From positions 5,114,561 to 5,178,560 of the forward strand of contig CM036619.1 of assembly GCA_020746105.1 (NCBI GenBank): a stretch of DNA of 64,000 bases, read 5' to 3'. Numbering within the stretch: the first letter of the stretch is position 1; every line of letters starts with the position of its first letter. Under the pieces are notes generated by a model. The model was given only the letters and a program-made list of their open reading frames with translations. It was not told where the DNA came from and searched no databases. The position numbers and the translations under genes were made by a program. Origin of the DNA: Trogon surrucura (Eukaryota; Chordata; Aves; Trogoniformes; Trogonidae). Positions 26,578 to 38,966 of the stretch are shown piece by piece.

Positions 26578-27425
26578 CTGTGCAGGATCAGATCAAGGAC
26601 TGTCTAGTCCAGTATCCTGGCTGTGATAGTGCCTAAGAGCAGACGCCTGAGAGAGAATATAGGGGAAATCATGAACACACATACTACTTTCCTTAAGGCT
26701 TTTAGTTCCAGCTCTTGTTAGCTTAGAGGCTTCCGGAGTCTGACGTGGTTTCTCTGGATTTAAGCATCGTTAGTCATCCTCGGTGGGTTTCTCATTCATG
26801 AAATTCTTCACTCTCTCTGTCGGGTCTGTACAACATGCTGGGGCAGGAAGGATCACAGCTAAATTACTTTCTGCAGCTTTGCACCTGCTGGTGTCCTTCT
26901 GATATTACCTGGTTCTTGTATTGCAAGAAAGAAGTTACAGCACATCTTCTAAACATCCATCAGGACCTCCAGTTGTGACTTTATATGTTTCTTCTTGTTC
27001 TTGTCGCAGTTTTCCCTTTTGCAGGTTGAAAGTTTCCAACTGGAATTGTCCCTGTTATAGAAAACAGTTCCATACATTGATCAGCCTTCTTGTCCCTTTT
27101 GAACCTTTTCAGTTTTAGGAGTTTGAGACACATTATTTGAGCTGTGTATTTCTATAGTGGCCTAACAATGCTTTTTTGTTGTTCTATATTATTTTCCTTG
27201 TAATAATGCAATAACACATGATTTGTCATTTGATTTTGAGTTCATAAATTCATGAATTTGTGAACCATAGCTCCGGGATCCTGCTCCTGAACAGTAATGG
27301 TAAGCTGAGGACCTCTTAGTTCACATGTAAGTTTAGTTTGGTTTTGTTTCCCATTTATTTATACTGAATTTCATTTGATATTTTGTGGCCCAGTCATTAA
27401 GTTTTGTAAGATCTGAGCTATGACG
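26578..27425 (-). mobile_element. Ancient CR1-type LINE relic, antisense
   Basis: Several blocks, in the order of a reversed old amniote CR1, can be picked out. They are 'gatcaaggactgtctagtccagtatcctgg' near 26590; 'cagttccatacattgatcagccttcttgtccc...ccttttcagttttagg' at 27065-27120; 'gtatttctatagtggcctaac' near 27145; and 'ttatactgaatttcatttgat...gtggcccagtcattaagttttgtaagatctgagc' at 27358-27418. These blocks are familiar from CR1 copies in turtles and crocodilians and differ from the avian subfamilies elsewhere in this window. The copy therefore likely predates bird diversification. No frame survives. Family naming (CR1-L3-like or similar) would need a repeat library. Confidence 0.65.
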
Positions 27426-29347
27426 ACAGAAACATGTCCTTCGTTCTGCTGGGTGCTGGGTTTACGGAAATAGAGCCTAATAACATTGTAGAAGAATGCA
27501 CATCCCATCAAAGCACATCATTTAAAGTTCTTGCCACAACCTGCCTTGGTTTGTTATCTTTGGAATTAATTACTCTGCAAATATTTGAGCATCTGGGCAG
27601 GTGTCCTAGAGACACTAGAAGAAGGCTTATGTCTTGAAAGCAGTTGACCAAGATTCAGGAGATCAGTTTGCTGCAAATGCTCGTGAAGTTTAGGGAGGTT
27701 CAGGGTTCCTTCTACGTATGTTGTTGGCTCTCTGGTCAGGAAGGTCAGTGCGCGCATTTAATTTGATTCTAAGGTGGTTGCACTAGGTAAGTCAGCAGGA
27801 AGCTCTGCATCTGCTGCTTGGTGCAGCCAGACTCAAGGAGCTTAAGCAGTAAGGTCTCTGCCACCGGTTAAATCCAAGAGGTCAATGGGATGCTCGCATT
27901 AGAAGCGTAATCGATTCTCCTTCCCAGACATTCTACTTTGATTTCTGAAATCCAGTATGTCCCTGACACTAAATGGGAAAAGAATAATAGCTGCTCTTTC
28001 TGCATTGCGTTATGAATGGTAACCTGCTAGTGGGACGCAGTCTTTTAAAAAAGCTTCTGTTAAATGGGGATAATGTTTTGCAGAGTTAATGAATTAATCT
28101 ACAATGAGTACTTCATTATGCAAAATGTTAGTGTTCATTCATTCTGCGTATGGGGAATCTAAAGACAGGTGCGAGACTATTTAAATTCATAAACTCATCA
28201 AAGGAGCTAATTAATTACATGCTAAGAGAGACGCAAATCCAGGCCTTAAATCTCTCCTTCCCTCCTCTGGGGAAGAAGAGGTTGCCGAGGAATAATAGCG
28301 TATTTCTAAAAGTAGTGATCGTGAATATTTTACAACATTGGTTTGCAAGACCATTGTATGTTTCCTACTCTCTTGCTTTCCTGCTTAAACGGCTAGATTT
28401 TGCTTACTGAAAAATGTTACCGCACTTACGTAGCACATAGACGATATAGTTCTTTGTTAGAAAGATACCTGGGTTTGAATTTAATTGTCGTCTTGACAGG
28501 TCTTCTGAAAAACTAAGGAGCCCTGAGGACTGTATTAGGATAATTTTGTTACTGATGATAATGATGGAAGTTCTCAGAGATTTCGGATTGATCATTTGCA
28601 TGTTGCTATGCTTGGTTGCCTTTATTGCGTTAAATCATACACAGTAGCTTTTTCTAAGTGACTTAATTTCAAAGAAGGTTTTGTCTCTGCAGTTTGAGGG
28701 TGTCTGTTTTGATTTTGGTTGCCCTGTTAATCTTAATAAACGAGTTTTGTTTAGGTTTTTTTTTTAAACTAATGACCCTTCTGTGTCCTCCAGAAATTCA
28801 TCACCGTATTCCTTTAAAAATAATTGTAATTTTAAAAGAAATTTTCTTACACAGTTTTTGAATTCCAGCTTTAGTGCTTACAGAAGATAAGCTGACTTTT
28901 TCTCTTCCAAGTGCCTTTAATCTAGATAAATCATTTGTCTTATAATTTGACTGATACAGACTGGATTTTTTTTTTTTAGCAATATATAAGCACAGTATGA
29001 CCTTAGCCTGTACCAGTTGTCCCAGCCACTATAGAGACACGTAGTAGGAGGTATCTCAGGCCCCAGAACTTAAAATGGAAATAGATAAGACAGAAACGAG
29101 GCAAATAGCAATGGATTTATTATTGGCACGTGCAGGCTAATTGGTGTGTCATCCTGTTACGCTATTTCCTTGTTGAGGCACTCTATTTTAGCATCTAATG
29201 TAGTTTGCATAAATAATCTCTAGTCTTTGATTATGAATTTCTTTATACTCCATTTGTTCCCTTCTGTTGTATTCACTCTTACTCTATATTTAACTCCCAA
29301 TTCTAGCTGGTTCACCAATCTCAGTGTAAGGAACCCCTACTTTTAGA

Positions 29348-29490
29348 ACAGAATCATAGAATGGAAAGGACCTTTAGAGGTCATCTAGTCCCACCCCCCT
29401 GCAGTGAGCGGGGACATCTTTCACTAGATCAGGTTGCTCAGAGCCCCATCAAGCCTGACCTTGAATGATTCGAGGACTGGGGCCTCCATA
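29348..29490 (-). mobile_element. Short CR1 LINE 3' end, antisense
   Basis: ACAGAATCATAGAATGG is followed by 'aaggacctttagaggtcatctagtcccacccccctgcagtgagc', then 'actagatcaggttgctcagagcc' and 'gactggggcctcc'. This is about the last 140 bases of a CR1. It sits 117 bases left of another antisense copy of a different subfamily. Confidence 0.9.
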
Positions 29491-29606
29491 ATCTTGCATT
29501 TGCTATTGTTAAATATTGTTACCATCCTCTTTGAATGTAATGGAGCATCAAAGTGCTTAGTCTGCTACATGTCATCTGTGCCCTGTTTCTGTGAGCCAGA
29601 GAGTTA

Positions 29607-30535
29607 GATTCATAGAATCATTTAAATTTGAAAAGACTTTTAAGATCATCAAGTCCAACCAATAACCTGGCAATGCCGTGTCCACCACTAAACCGTGTTC
29701 CTAAACACCACATCTACAGAGCTTTTAAGTACCTCCAGGGACGGTGACTCCACCACTGCCCTGGCCAACCTGTTCCAGTGCTTGACAACTCTTTTGGTAA
29801 AGAAGTTTTTCCTAGTATCTGATCTAAACCTCCCCTGGTACAACTTCAGGCTGTTTCGTCTTGCCCTGTCACTTGTTCCTCGACAGAAGAGACCATCCCC
29901 CACCTTGCTACACCCTCCTTTCAGGTAGTTGTAGAGGGTGTTAAGGTCTCCCATCAACCTCTTTCTCTCCAGGCTAAACAACCCCAGTTCCCTCAGCCAC
30001 TTCTCACAAGACTTGTTCTCCAGACCCTTCACCAGCTTTGTTGCCCTTCTCTGGACCCGCTCCAGCCCCTCAGTGTCTTTCTTGTTGTGAGGGGCCCAAA
30101 ACTGAACACAGGGTTTGAGGTGCAGCCTCACCAGGGCTGAGTACGAGGGGTAACAACTTCCCTGCTCCTGCTGGCCACACCATTGCTGATCCAGGCCAGG
30201 ATGCCGTTGGCCTTCTTGTCCCCCTGGGCACACTGCCGGCCCATGTTCAGCCGCTGTCAACCAACACCCCCAGGTCCCTCTTCTGCTGAGCAGCTTTCCA
30301 ACCACTTCTCCCCAAGCCTGTAGAGTTATTGTGACCCAAGTGCAGGATCCGACACTTGGCCTTGTTGAACCTCGAACGAGCCCATGGATCCAGCCTGGCC
30401 AGATCCCTCTGTAGAGCCTCTGTACAGAGCCTTTGCAGATCAGTGCTCCCTCCCAGCTTCATGTGTTCTGCAAACGTACCGAGAGTGCACTCTATCCCCT
30501 TGTCCAGATCGTTCATAAAGATATAAACAGGAACA
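29607..30535 (-). mobile_element. Longest CR1 LINE fragment in window, antisense
   Basis: It runs from the reversed tail GATTCATAGAATCATTT to about 'cagatcgttcataaagatataaacagg', roughly 930 bases, retaining more of ORF2 than the other copies. The minus-strand frame 29688-30305 carries [71 protein letters not shown] and a C-terminal end. The frame 30247-30516 carries [19 protein letters not shown] and LGHNNS, the reverse-transcriptase thumb region. The 5' two thirds of the element are absent. It belongs to the same subfamily as 11003-11745. Confidence 0.93.
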
Positions 30536-30784
30536 GAGTTGAGGCATTCCTAGGAGCTTTGCCTGGAGTGCTGCTACCTGTGGCTGCTTGTTTCATAGTC
30601 TTAAGCATGTTTTTGAGAGAGAGAAGGAACTGCATCTTAATGCCCAACTGTGAGCTGAAGGCTGAAATTCCTGTCAGGCAGTGGATTGGCAAAATAAAGA
30701 AATGGGTTGAGGAGGCTTTTAGTTTTCATTTTTTATGCTCAAGTTATATACTTTATAAAAAAACGTGATGTATCTCTCAGGTGT

Positions 30785-31035
30785 GACTAGGGTCCAAATG
30801 TGCTCCTCCCCCACCCCTAGCTGTTTGCTCACTCCCCGTCTTGAACAGGGCAAGGGGAGAAAGTAGGGTGAGAAGGCTCATGGGCTGAGGTAAACACAAG
30901 GCGGGCACTTACCAGTTACTGTCAGGGGTTGAACAGACTGGGAAAAATTTCATAATTTACTGCCTGGCTGCAGGGTGAGTCTCTGCTTCAGCGGGGACCC
31001 TGCTGCTGCTGGCACCTGGGCACGGACACCCAATA
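30785..31035. mobile_element. Possible fossil of an avian LTR retroelement
   Basis: The stretch with 'cccacccctagctgtttgctcactcccc', 'gagaaggctcatgggctgagg' and 'cttaccagttactgtcaggg' resembles sequence I associate with dispersed avian LTR/ERV-type repeats, including a primer-like 'gagaaggctcatggg' segment. It is short, has no coding part, and lies next to the long CR1. No paired LTR or target duplication was found. The family is not assignable by eye, and the element is old and broken. Confidence 0.25.
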
Positions 31036-31462
31036 TACAATATTAAGTACATTTCATATGTCTTCAGAAACAACAGTAAGCATGTTTGTAGTGCTGTTGG
31101 ATTTTAAGTATTTCTTCTGCAGAGAAGAAGCAGTTCAACTTAAAATCTAACGCTGTTTTGCATCTCACCTCTTGCCACCCACCTATAGACTCCCTTGGAA
31201 CACAAACTTCTGTGGTGTGCTGGCTTCAGTGGTAACGTTATTTAAGGGCTTCCTGGCCACAGAGTTTGAGACCTCCTCTAGTTGTGATACACCTGCTGAA
31301 AAGTGTATGAATTTTTGTCACCTGGGTCAGGCCAGTGATCGTTGTGCAAGACAATGTTACCAGGGAGCTGTAGGTTAGAAGAGGACCGAAGCCTTCCTGT
31401 GCCAGCTCATTCTTCAATGCTTAGTCGTCGGGTTGTAAATCTGCAGACTTAACTCCCTTTAT

Positions 31463-31957
31463 GGAGTCACAGAAGGTCAGGAGTTGGAAGGGACCTCTGA
31501 AGGTGGCCTACTGTGACCCCTCTGCCAGAGCAGGGTCACCTACAGTAGGTCACACAGGAACGTGTCCAGGCAGATTTTGAAAGTCTCCAGAGACAGAGAC
31601 TCTACAACCTCCTTGTTGCCCTGTGCCAGGGCTCTGTTGCCACCATGGCAAAGAAGTCTTACCTTACGTTTAGGTCGAACCTCCTGTTTTCTAGTTTGTG
31701 ACCGTATCCCCTTGTCCCGTCACTGGATACCACAGAGAAGAGTCTGGCCCCATTCTCCTGACACATGCCCTTGAGATATTTATAAGCCCCCTCAGCCTTC
31801 TCCAAGCTAAACAGAACCAGCTCTCTCATCCCTTCCTCGGATGTGAGATGATTTAGTGCCTTCATCATCTTAGTGACCTGCGCTGAACTCTCCATTAATT
31901 CTTGTCCTTAAGCAGGGGAGCCCAGAAGTAGACACGGTACTCCAGATGAGGCCTTAC
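31463..31957 (-). mobile_element. CR1 LINE fragment, antisense
   Basis: Reversed tail 'gagtcacagaaggtcagg', then 'gagttggaagggacctctgaagg', 'tctgccagagcagggtcacctacag' and 'gtcacacaggaacgtgtccagg', out to 'gtactccagatgaggcc'. These internal blocks are those of the subfamily at 23803, 35285 and 44755, but with more changes and small losses, so this copy is an older member. On the minus strand [21 protein letters not shown] keeps the family order. Confidence 0.9.
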
Positions 31958-32145
31958 TCAACTTTTCCTTCATTCAAATATGAAACTGTGTGATTCTTCT
32001 GTGCCACGTAGAGCGAAAGTGGCTGATGAGGTTAAATTGACAATTTACTTAACATTTGAGAGGAGGGAGGAAATGCTGGTAAGAGATTGTGCTCTGTTGT
32101 GACAGCAGTGACTGTGATGTTGGAAAAGCAAGCTGTGGTTTTGCA

Positions 32146-32190
32146 GTTGCCATGGAAAAAGCGTTGATCGTGTGCTGTTACCATGGAAAT
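32146..32190 (+). promoter_or_regulatory. Pair of X-box-like (RFX) motifs
   Basis: GTTGCCATGGAAAA (32146-32159) and GTTACCATGGAAAT (32177-32190) are two direct copies, 31 bases apart, of a sequence whose left half matches the RFX consensus GTTRCCATRGCAAC. The right half is weaker (GGAAA instead of GGCAAC). They lie in non-repeat intronic DNA. RFX factors bind such sites in enhancers, but no evidence beyond sequence is available. Confidence 0.3.
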
Positions 32191-35100
32191 ATTCAATGTG
32201 GATTCCAGAAATTAGGAAGATTTCTGGACAGAGTAAAAAGACAATTGTTCTTTTTATAACAAAAGGTTGCTCAAGCTGTTTGACAGTAAGGATCGACGAA
32301 AGAAAACCGTGGAGGGTATCTCTAAACTTCACGAGAGAAAACAAAATGTACGAAATCTCAAAAAATATAAATACCAAGTAATTTACAACTTCTGATGAGC
32401 TGCTTCATTGATGCTCTAAATTTTTCAATTACCTGTTTTGTTTTGCTATCATTAAGTTCTGGAACACACCAGGGATTTAACAGAATGTGTTTCCCCCTTC
32501 TGTAGTGACTGTTTAATGTACTGCAGAAGAGCTGAACGATGTCTAACCACCTGCTGCCTGGGCAAAGAGTGGGGAAAGCTAAATGATTAAAGAAATAAAT
32601 CGCTAGCAAAAGAATATTTTTTTTTTCTCCCTGGCAGAGAAGTCTTCTTGAGCAGACAAAAAAGTGAGAGGGTGAGTCCTTTGAAGTATTACACAGTGCC
32701 TGCCCATGTTTGAGTGCCACGGGCTTGAAATAGAAAGTTTGACCACTGCGACGGTTTCCTTAGACTTTCCTTCTAGTCTGAAGCAGAGTGGATGTCTCCT
32801 TTGCTATCGTACCTCCTTTTACAGGCACAATTTGGAGATAAAAATATTCCCTCTTCCTCAGAGACAGTGTTTAAACTAGCTTTTGTATTTTTTCCCTTAA
32901 GGAAAAGAAAATAGAATGGGTTTTTAAAACAGAAAATGAAAAATGAAGAAAGGTATTAGTTGTATGTGATGTTGTTTTAGGTATTATCTATTCCTTTCTC
33001 AAAGGAAGGAAAACTTGCGCTGTATAAAATGGAAAAATCTGACTAATGCCGTGCAATTTTTCATGCTTTGTTCTTTTCATGCTTCTTTTTGCAATTTTAT
33101 GCACCAATCAGTGTCAGCTTCTGTTATAAATATAGAACCGGTGAAAATCATTCATCAGTTTGGAAAGAATATTTTTTTCCTCAGGTGAAACTTCTGGTTT
33201 TCATTAAAAAAAAGTAGTTTTCAAAGCCTGCAATCAAATGTATTTATGATAGGTTTTGTTGGCAAGCTCTCTGAATCTTTTAGTGCAATATTGCCTCAAA
33301 TCTTAGGCTAACAAGTATCAGTTGGCTTTTAAGAGATGCAAAGTGTTGGTCTAGTAGTGATTTAACGCCTGTACAAAATTCTTTTGTACTCTCATATCCC
33401 TTCCTTTTCCCTGCTCTTCATGGGCAAAATTAGTACATGATTTAATGTAGTTGCATTGCAAGAAAAAAGGTTCTGCTACTTTTACTTGAATACTAATAAA
33501 AGCTACGAAGTTTAGCTCATGTGTTTTCCACTTTTCCAGTCATATAATAACTCATGTGATTGTCTTCCCATTTGTAGCTGCCGTATTCAGACCTACTCCT
33601 CCTGATTTTTTTATCGGGTAGATGCTGCTGATTGATTTTTCTACCGTGAACCCACATGGAATAAATATGGTTTTGTATTTAATATTCATTAAACACTCCT
33701 AATTTGAATGTTTGACGTTTGAAATTAGAAGAATTCTATCAATAAGGAAAGCCAGGCTAACGCTCCATACATTTCAAAGTAGTCCAGTGAGGACTTGTTC
33801 TCTTCATGCTCTGGTTGCTGTGTCAGATTTTTTTATTATTATTTATGGGTTTGGTTGTTGGTAGTTGTTTTGTTTTAATGTATAAATCGTTAGCTAGCTA
33901 ACCTGGAAAAGAACAACACTGAAGGTGGAAAAAGATGATGAAGTGAGGTTATGCCTAGATGAGCTTTAAATGTTCCCCCAACCAAAACCATTCCGTGAAA
34001 ACGCCTACATTATCATGTAAGCTAATAATTGAATTACAAACTTTTGGAATGTGTAGCTGGAGCTACTGTTGCTCGTATTTGAGACATCATGATGCCTTAT
34101 CTTTGTTGTTCTTATCTCCGATGCCACTAACAACTGTTCCATCTTGTATTTTTCTGACTTTGATAAGCCTGTGCAAGTCACTTTAACGTCTGCCCCTCGA
34201 CAGTAACTTAGTAAAAAAATTACTCCTGAAGCAGTGTTTGCACAGGGATAAACAAATTTATGCACAATAAGTTTTGATTCCTTCTTAGTAAATCTACACT
34301 GCGCAGTCAGGGTGTTTGCACCTGCCTGCCCTGCTCCCCCTCAGTAACTGATACAACAGGATACTCGGTGCTTTGGCAGTGTGCTTGAGCAAGGATATGA
34401 CACTGGAAAATAGAGGGTTCGTCTTTCCCTTCTAAATTCTTTCAGGCTGTCTGCTGAGGAGTACTTGGTCTCTGCTGACTGGCTGGAGGTGGCTGGAATC
34501 TGTCATCTGACTTGAAATAAGTTGTTCCACCACGTGGTTGGCAACCCGAATTAATTTTGGTAGACTACAGGTGGTGGTGTCCTGAAAATTCAGTTGGAGC
34601 TTTGTTGTATCTGGATCTTATATCTAACAAAACTCTAAATGGCTGCTCTTAACCATGTAGTGTATATTGTCTGATCCTGCACAGCCCTGTTCTATTCTTA
34701 TACTGCCCAGTGATCTCACTATAATTCCTTATTTAGAATTTGCTGGATTTAGTAACTAAAGGCTGTTTCTGCATTAAGATAATGCAGCAGGAATAGATTG
34801 GTAGGTAGGAGCAGTCGGTGCTAAAGCTCTTACACTACATTGTGTGTGATTCGGGTATTTCGCCTGAGGCCAGACTTACTCTGGCCCTCTTGATGAAATA
34901 TCCCTTCCACACGTGTGATTAAAATTTATCTGAAGGGACCACTTCTGGGTTCAGACCCAGTAGGGGTTGTAGTACATTACCTGTACTCAGGGATTGAAGT
35001 TTTTGGTTTTATTTTGTTTACACTAAAAAGAATCCAGCTTGCATGCACTGAAGTTGCTCTGCAAACCCACGTGAGTGGGGGGTGATGGTGGGATTTGCTT

Positions 35101-35284
35101 CAAACCACGCGCCAAAACGTGAGGAGCGGCAGAGTCCGTCCTAACTGTTGCATGAAGCCTCACATCTAATGACTGTTACCATAAGCATGGCAACTTGTGC
35201 TGGGGGTTGAGAATTGTTTCTGTGAGTTGGATCGTTCCTTCCACTACTTCAGTGGTAGCATCTCATACCATCTTGGGTACTGAT

Positions 35285-35974
35285 GTGTTGGAGAGCAGTG
35301 TAGGGGAAAGAGACCTGGGGGTCCTGGTGGACAGCAGGGTGACCATGAGCCAGTACTGTGCCCTTGTGACCAAGAAGGCCAATGGCATCCTGGGGTGTGT
35401 TGGAAGGGGGGTGGTTAGTAGGTCAAGAGAGGTCCTCCTGCCCCTCTCCTCTGCCCTGGTGAGGCCACATCTGGAATATTGTGTCCAGTTCTGGGCCCCT
35501 CAGCTCAAGAGAGACAGGGAACTGCTGGAGAGAGTCCAGCACAGAGCCACAGAGATGATGGAGGGAGTGGAACATCTCCCTCCTGAGGAAAGACTGAAGG
35601 AGCTGGGGCTCATTAGCTTGGAGAAGAGGAGGCTGAGGGGTGACCTCATTAATGTTTATAAATATGTCAAGGGGGAGTGTCAGGAGGACGGAGCCAGGCT
35701 CTTTTCAGCGACGTCCATTGACAGGACAAGGGGTAATGGGTGCAAGCTGGAACATAGGAGGTTCCATAAAAATATGAGGAAAAATTTTTTCCCTGTGAGG
35801 GTGACAGAGCCCTGGCACAGGCTGCCCAGGGAGGTTGTGGAGTCTCCTTCTTTGGAGACATTCAAAACCCGCCTGGACGCGTTCCTGTGCGCTCTGCTGT
35901 AGGTGATCCTGCTCTGGCAGGGGATTGAACTAGATCTTTTGAGGTCTCTTCCAACCTCTGACATTCTATGATCT
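35285..35974 (+). mobile_element. Young-looking CR1 LINE fragment, sense
   Basis: It begins at 'ttggagagcagtgtaggggaaagagacctgggg' and ends with 'ttccaacctctgacattctatgatctt'. A single open frame (35195-35902, mostly in the element) covers the C-terminal end of the reverse transcriptase: [69 protein letters not shown] and [10 protein letters not shown]. The frame is intact to its natural stop, which suggests recent insertion. It is the only long sense copy in the 13.8-kb intron. It is still 5'-truncated and lacks the catalytic reverse-transcriptase core and endonuclease, so it cannot move by itself. Confidence 0.95.
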
Positions 35975-37511
35975 TCTGGAGAGTAGAACCTTGGCCCTTG
36001 GGGAGCCAGAGTACAATGTGGCAACCGCAAGGACATTCTGGACATCTTAACTCAGCTTCCAACAATCCTCTGCACAAGCCAGGAGAAGCCTTGAAAATGG
36101 TTGAACCACAAAGCCGCTCGCTCGCCTTCCTCCTCCGGTGGGATGGAAGGAGATTTGGAAGGGCAAAAGTGAGAAAGAAACTTGCAGGTTGAGTCAGATG
36201 TTCTTCACAGTGTTGTACCTTTAAGGCTGAACTGAGGTGCATTTTAAAACTAATCAGAGGAGGAAACTGGAATTAAAAATATGGGAAACACCCGTTGTTT
36301 TTGCATTTGAATAACCATGAAGTTGAGTTCTACTGAAGGAAAACCATTTCATGCTTCATTTGTTCTTCTTGTTTCTTCTTTTGAGGTGTGTATTTGCAAC
36401 AGGCCCAGTTTTGAGTTCATCCATGGAATTGAAATGTGATAGTAGCAAATAGAGATTGATAGGAGCAGTTTCCAAAGAGGAGATATGTTTAGGTTTTGTG
36501 TAATAACGTGCTGTTTCCCATATCATTAGATATATGTGTCTGCTGCAGTATATGAGATTTTGCTTATATTTAAGTGGTGTTTGTGGATTGCAGTGGCTCT
36601 GCAGAGCATAAAGGAACAAAATTCTGCTCTTCTTTGGATTTTGGATGTAAATCTAAATAATAAACTGTTAATAATAAATGGTGGATCTACTTTTAATGTA
36701 TGTTAAAATATTATTTTAATTTTCTCCTTCCTCTGACTTTCTGATTCAGCAGCAGTTTTCACACACTTTAGTAGTTTGTGCTTAGAATGTAGCTTTGGGA
36801 AGTTGAGAGACCCAAATATCCTGCAGTGTTTATCTACCTGCATGTCACACAAGCTTGTCAGCAATAAAAAAATACTACTAAGTTGACATATTGTCTCTTA
36901 TTGCTACACTATATGCCAGTACACAGACTGCTAGTAAATACCAGAGGGAGGACATTCCTCTGAGGATATCCATTTCGGTTAAACTTTTTGTTTATTGTTC
37001 AAGTGTAAACCTTAGTTTGCTTTCTGTTGTTGTAAGACACAATGTATTTTATAAATTTTTCCATCAGAAGATGATACAAAACACGACTTCTCTATTTTCC
37101 ATTCTTTTCCTGCTTCAAAAAGGAATCCTCAGGCCTAATAGTGGAAGTTAGTTTAAAGATATTAAGAGGTTGATAGGATCACTATCGTGGAAAAGCACAA
37201 ACTTCCACTTTGCTCTTTTTTGATGTTGTAAATATTAAAATTTGTTTGATATTATGAACTCTTGACATCTCTGTTACGATATTTCAAATGCATTTTCCTT
37301 CCTTTCCTGTGACCTTCACTGAGTTTTAGGTGTATTCCTCTTCGAGGTTTTTTTTGGCTTCTAGGGAAAAACAGGGCAAAGCAATATTTACCTTTTGCTA
37401 TGAAATGTTAATACTTCCTTTTGTGTATTTCCTTTCCCCTCGATAATACAGAAACGGATTTGCTGGAATAAAAAGGCAAGCAAAAGTAATTTCATTGTGT
37501 TCTGTTTCTAG

Positions 37512-37636
37512 ATGGGATCAGTGTTAGTGGACTTCCCCTCTCCAGTCCGTTTCGGCAGGTTGTCAAACCAAGAGTAGAGACTAAACCCATTAATCCACAA
37601 GAAAGCAGCAAAGCGGGTGACTTCAGTCACGTGAAG
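37512..37636 (+). CDS. TRAPPC9: TRAPPC9 internal exon (fifth and last in window)
   Basis: This 125-nt exon reads (D)[17 protein letters not shown], then [18 protein letters not shown] and DFSHVK. The mammalian protein has [25 protein letters not shown] at the same place. It starts in phase 1, completing a GAT aspartate, and ends in phase 0. The acceptor is TTTCTAG and the donor a full-consensus GTAAGT at 37637. The second half ([18 protein letters not shown]) is polar and rich in proline and serine, likely an exposed linker before the next beta domain. By recalled alignment it ends near residue 850. The following exon is not in the window. Confidence 0.95.
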
Positions 37637-38273
37637 GTAAGTAGGTGACATCAAAATAAGTAAAAGATCGTTGTGGTTTGTTGTGTGATCAAAAAATAAA
37701 AGTTTCTTTGTCTCATAAATATTTCCCTTTGTTTTTGATTTTTTATTTTTAGAACAGCTTAATGTTCTGTGTTTGGATTGTTATGTTGGAACAAACAAAC
37801 CAAAAGGTGAAGCAAGATCAGGCTCAGCAGGAATTGTGAAAGAGTTGGTTATCAGTGCGTTCTGCTCACAGAACTGTCAGTTCTTCACCTTTTGTTTCTA
37901 TATACTCTGTAGGGAGGCGCTTCTGTACGAGTTCTTGGTTTTCTTGTACCTTCCACACATTTTGGGATCAAAGTCTTACCTTCACGCGGTCAGCAGTAAG
38001 CCTTTTAGAGGTGTTCATATAGCTAATAAAACAGAATAGTTGAGAGAGCCGGAAGAAAAGCAAAGAAAAGTAGCAGGATGAAAGACCAATTGTGTAGGTG
38101 GAAGCTGCTCGCTGGGAGAGAATCTGCCCTGGAGTAAGCTACTCGTTGTTTTTCTGGTGAAGATCTTGCCTGTTGAAGATGTAAACTTCTGGTTTTTGAG
38201 CAGTGGAATCAGAACACCTTCATACGGGCCAGATTAGCAGAAGATATAAATTAAGATGAAAATACACAATCGT

Positions 38274-38292
38274 ATAAATAAATAAATAAATA
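38274..38292 (+). repeat. (AAAT)n microsatellite
   Basis: Four to five units of ATAA/AAAT occur in unique intron DNA. Confidence 0.85.
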
Positions 38293-38966
38293 TATAATTG
38301 CTGCAGCACTTCATTGGTCTCTACTCTAGCTTTGGTGGATGCTTTGCAGGTCTCGGAGACATTTCCCACGTGGATCTGTGTTCTGCGTTCATTCCCTCCG
38401 TCAGAATTCCGGTGCTGTTGTACGCTGTGGTATTGGGCTCAGTATGTCTTTGGCTGAGAAGCACCCGTAGCCTTCGCTTTGCTCAGTAACTTGTTTTGCA
38501 TGTGAATTTGCTTTCTTCCCAGCGAAGTTATTTACAATTCTCTTTGATCAATAAGCAGGTGAAGCTATTAATTTTTAAGTATCTTTCTTTTGGCCCATGA
38601 GTACTGGTAATTCATCATCATTTGATTCCGCCCTGCAAAAAAGGATGATGACAGCGTATGAAGGATGATGAAAAATTAGTGAAGCCTTTCTTTTTATTTA
38701 ATGACATAGCAAGATATTTCCCAATTGCTCATAAATACAAAACAGCAGGACTGAGGAAACAGTTTGGTATTGAAGTGGGTAAAATGTTCAGCATCAATTT
38801 TTTAAGTTTAGAACTGTGTGTCGGGTGTCTGACCTACAGACACTACTGACTTATGGAAACAAGGGGAATGTTATTTCCAAATTGTACTAAAAACGCAGAA
38901 GTGCAGAATTTCTTTGCACCAAATACCTGAAAAAACCCTTTTGGTGCACTTTTTTGCTTGTCAGCC

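Larger units (their letters stand above)
23705..37511 (+). other. TRAPPC9: TRAPPC9 intron (13,807 bp)
   Basis: Donor GTGAGT and acceptor GTTTCTAG. This intron carries CR1 copies at 23803, 29348, 29607, 31463 (antisense) and 35285 (sense), the ancient CR1 at 26578-27425, a possible LTR-derived fossil at 30785-31035, a short direct repeat at 25046-25090, and paired X-box-like motifs at 32146-32190. Stretches 24290-26577, 27426-29347, 31958-35284 and 35975-37511 have no recognised gene or repeat. Confidence 0.8.

Noticed and set aside
35195-35902. 235-codon open frame resembling a host gene
   Set aside because: All of it after the first ~30 codons is the C-terminal part of the CR1 reverse transcriptase. 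It is a LINE fragment, not a host gene.
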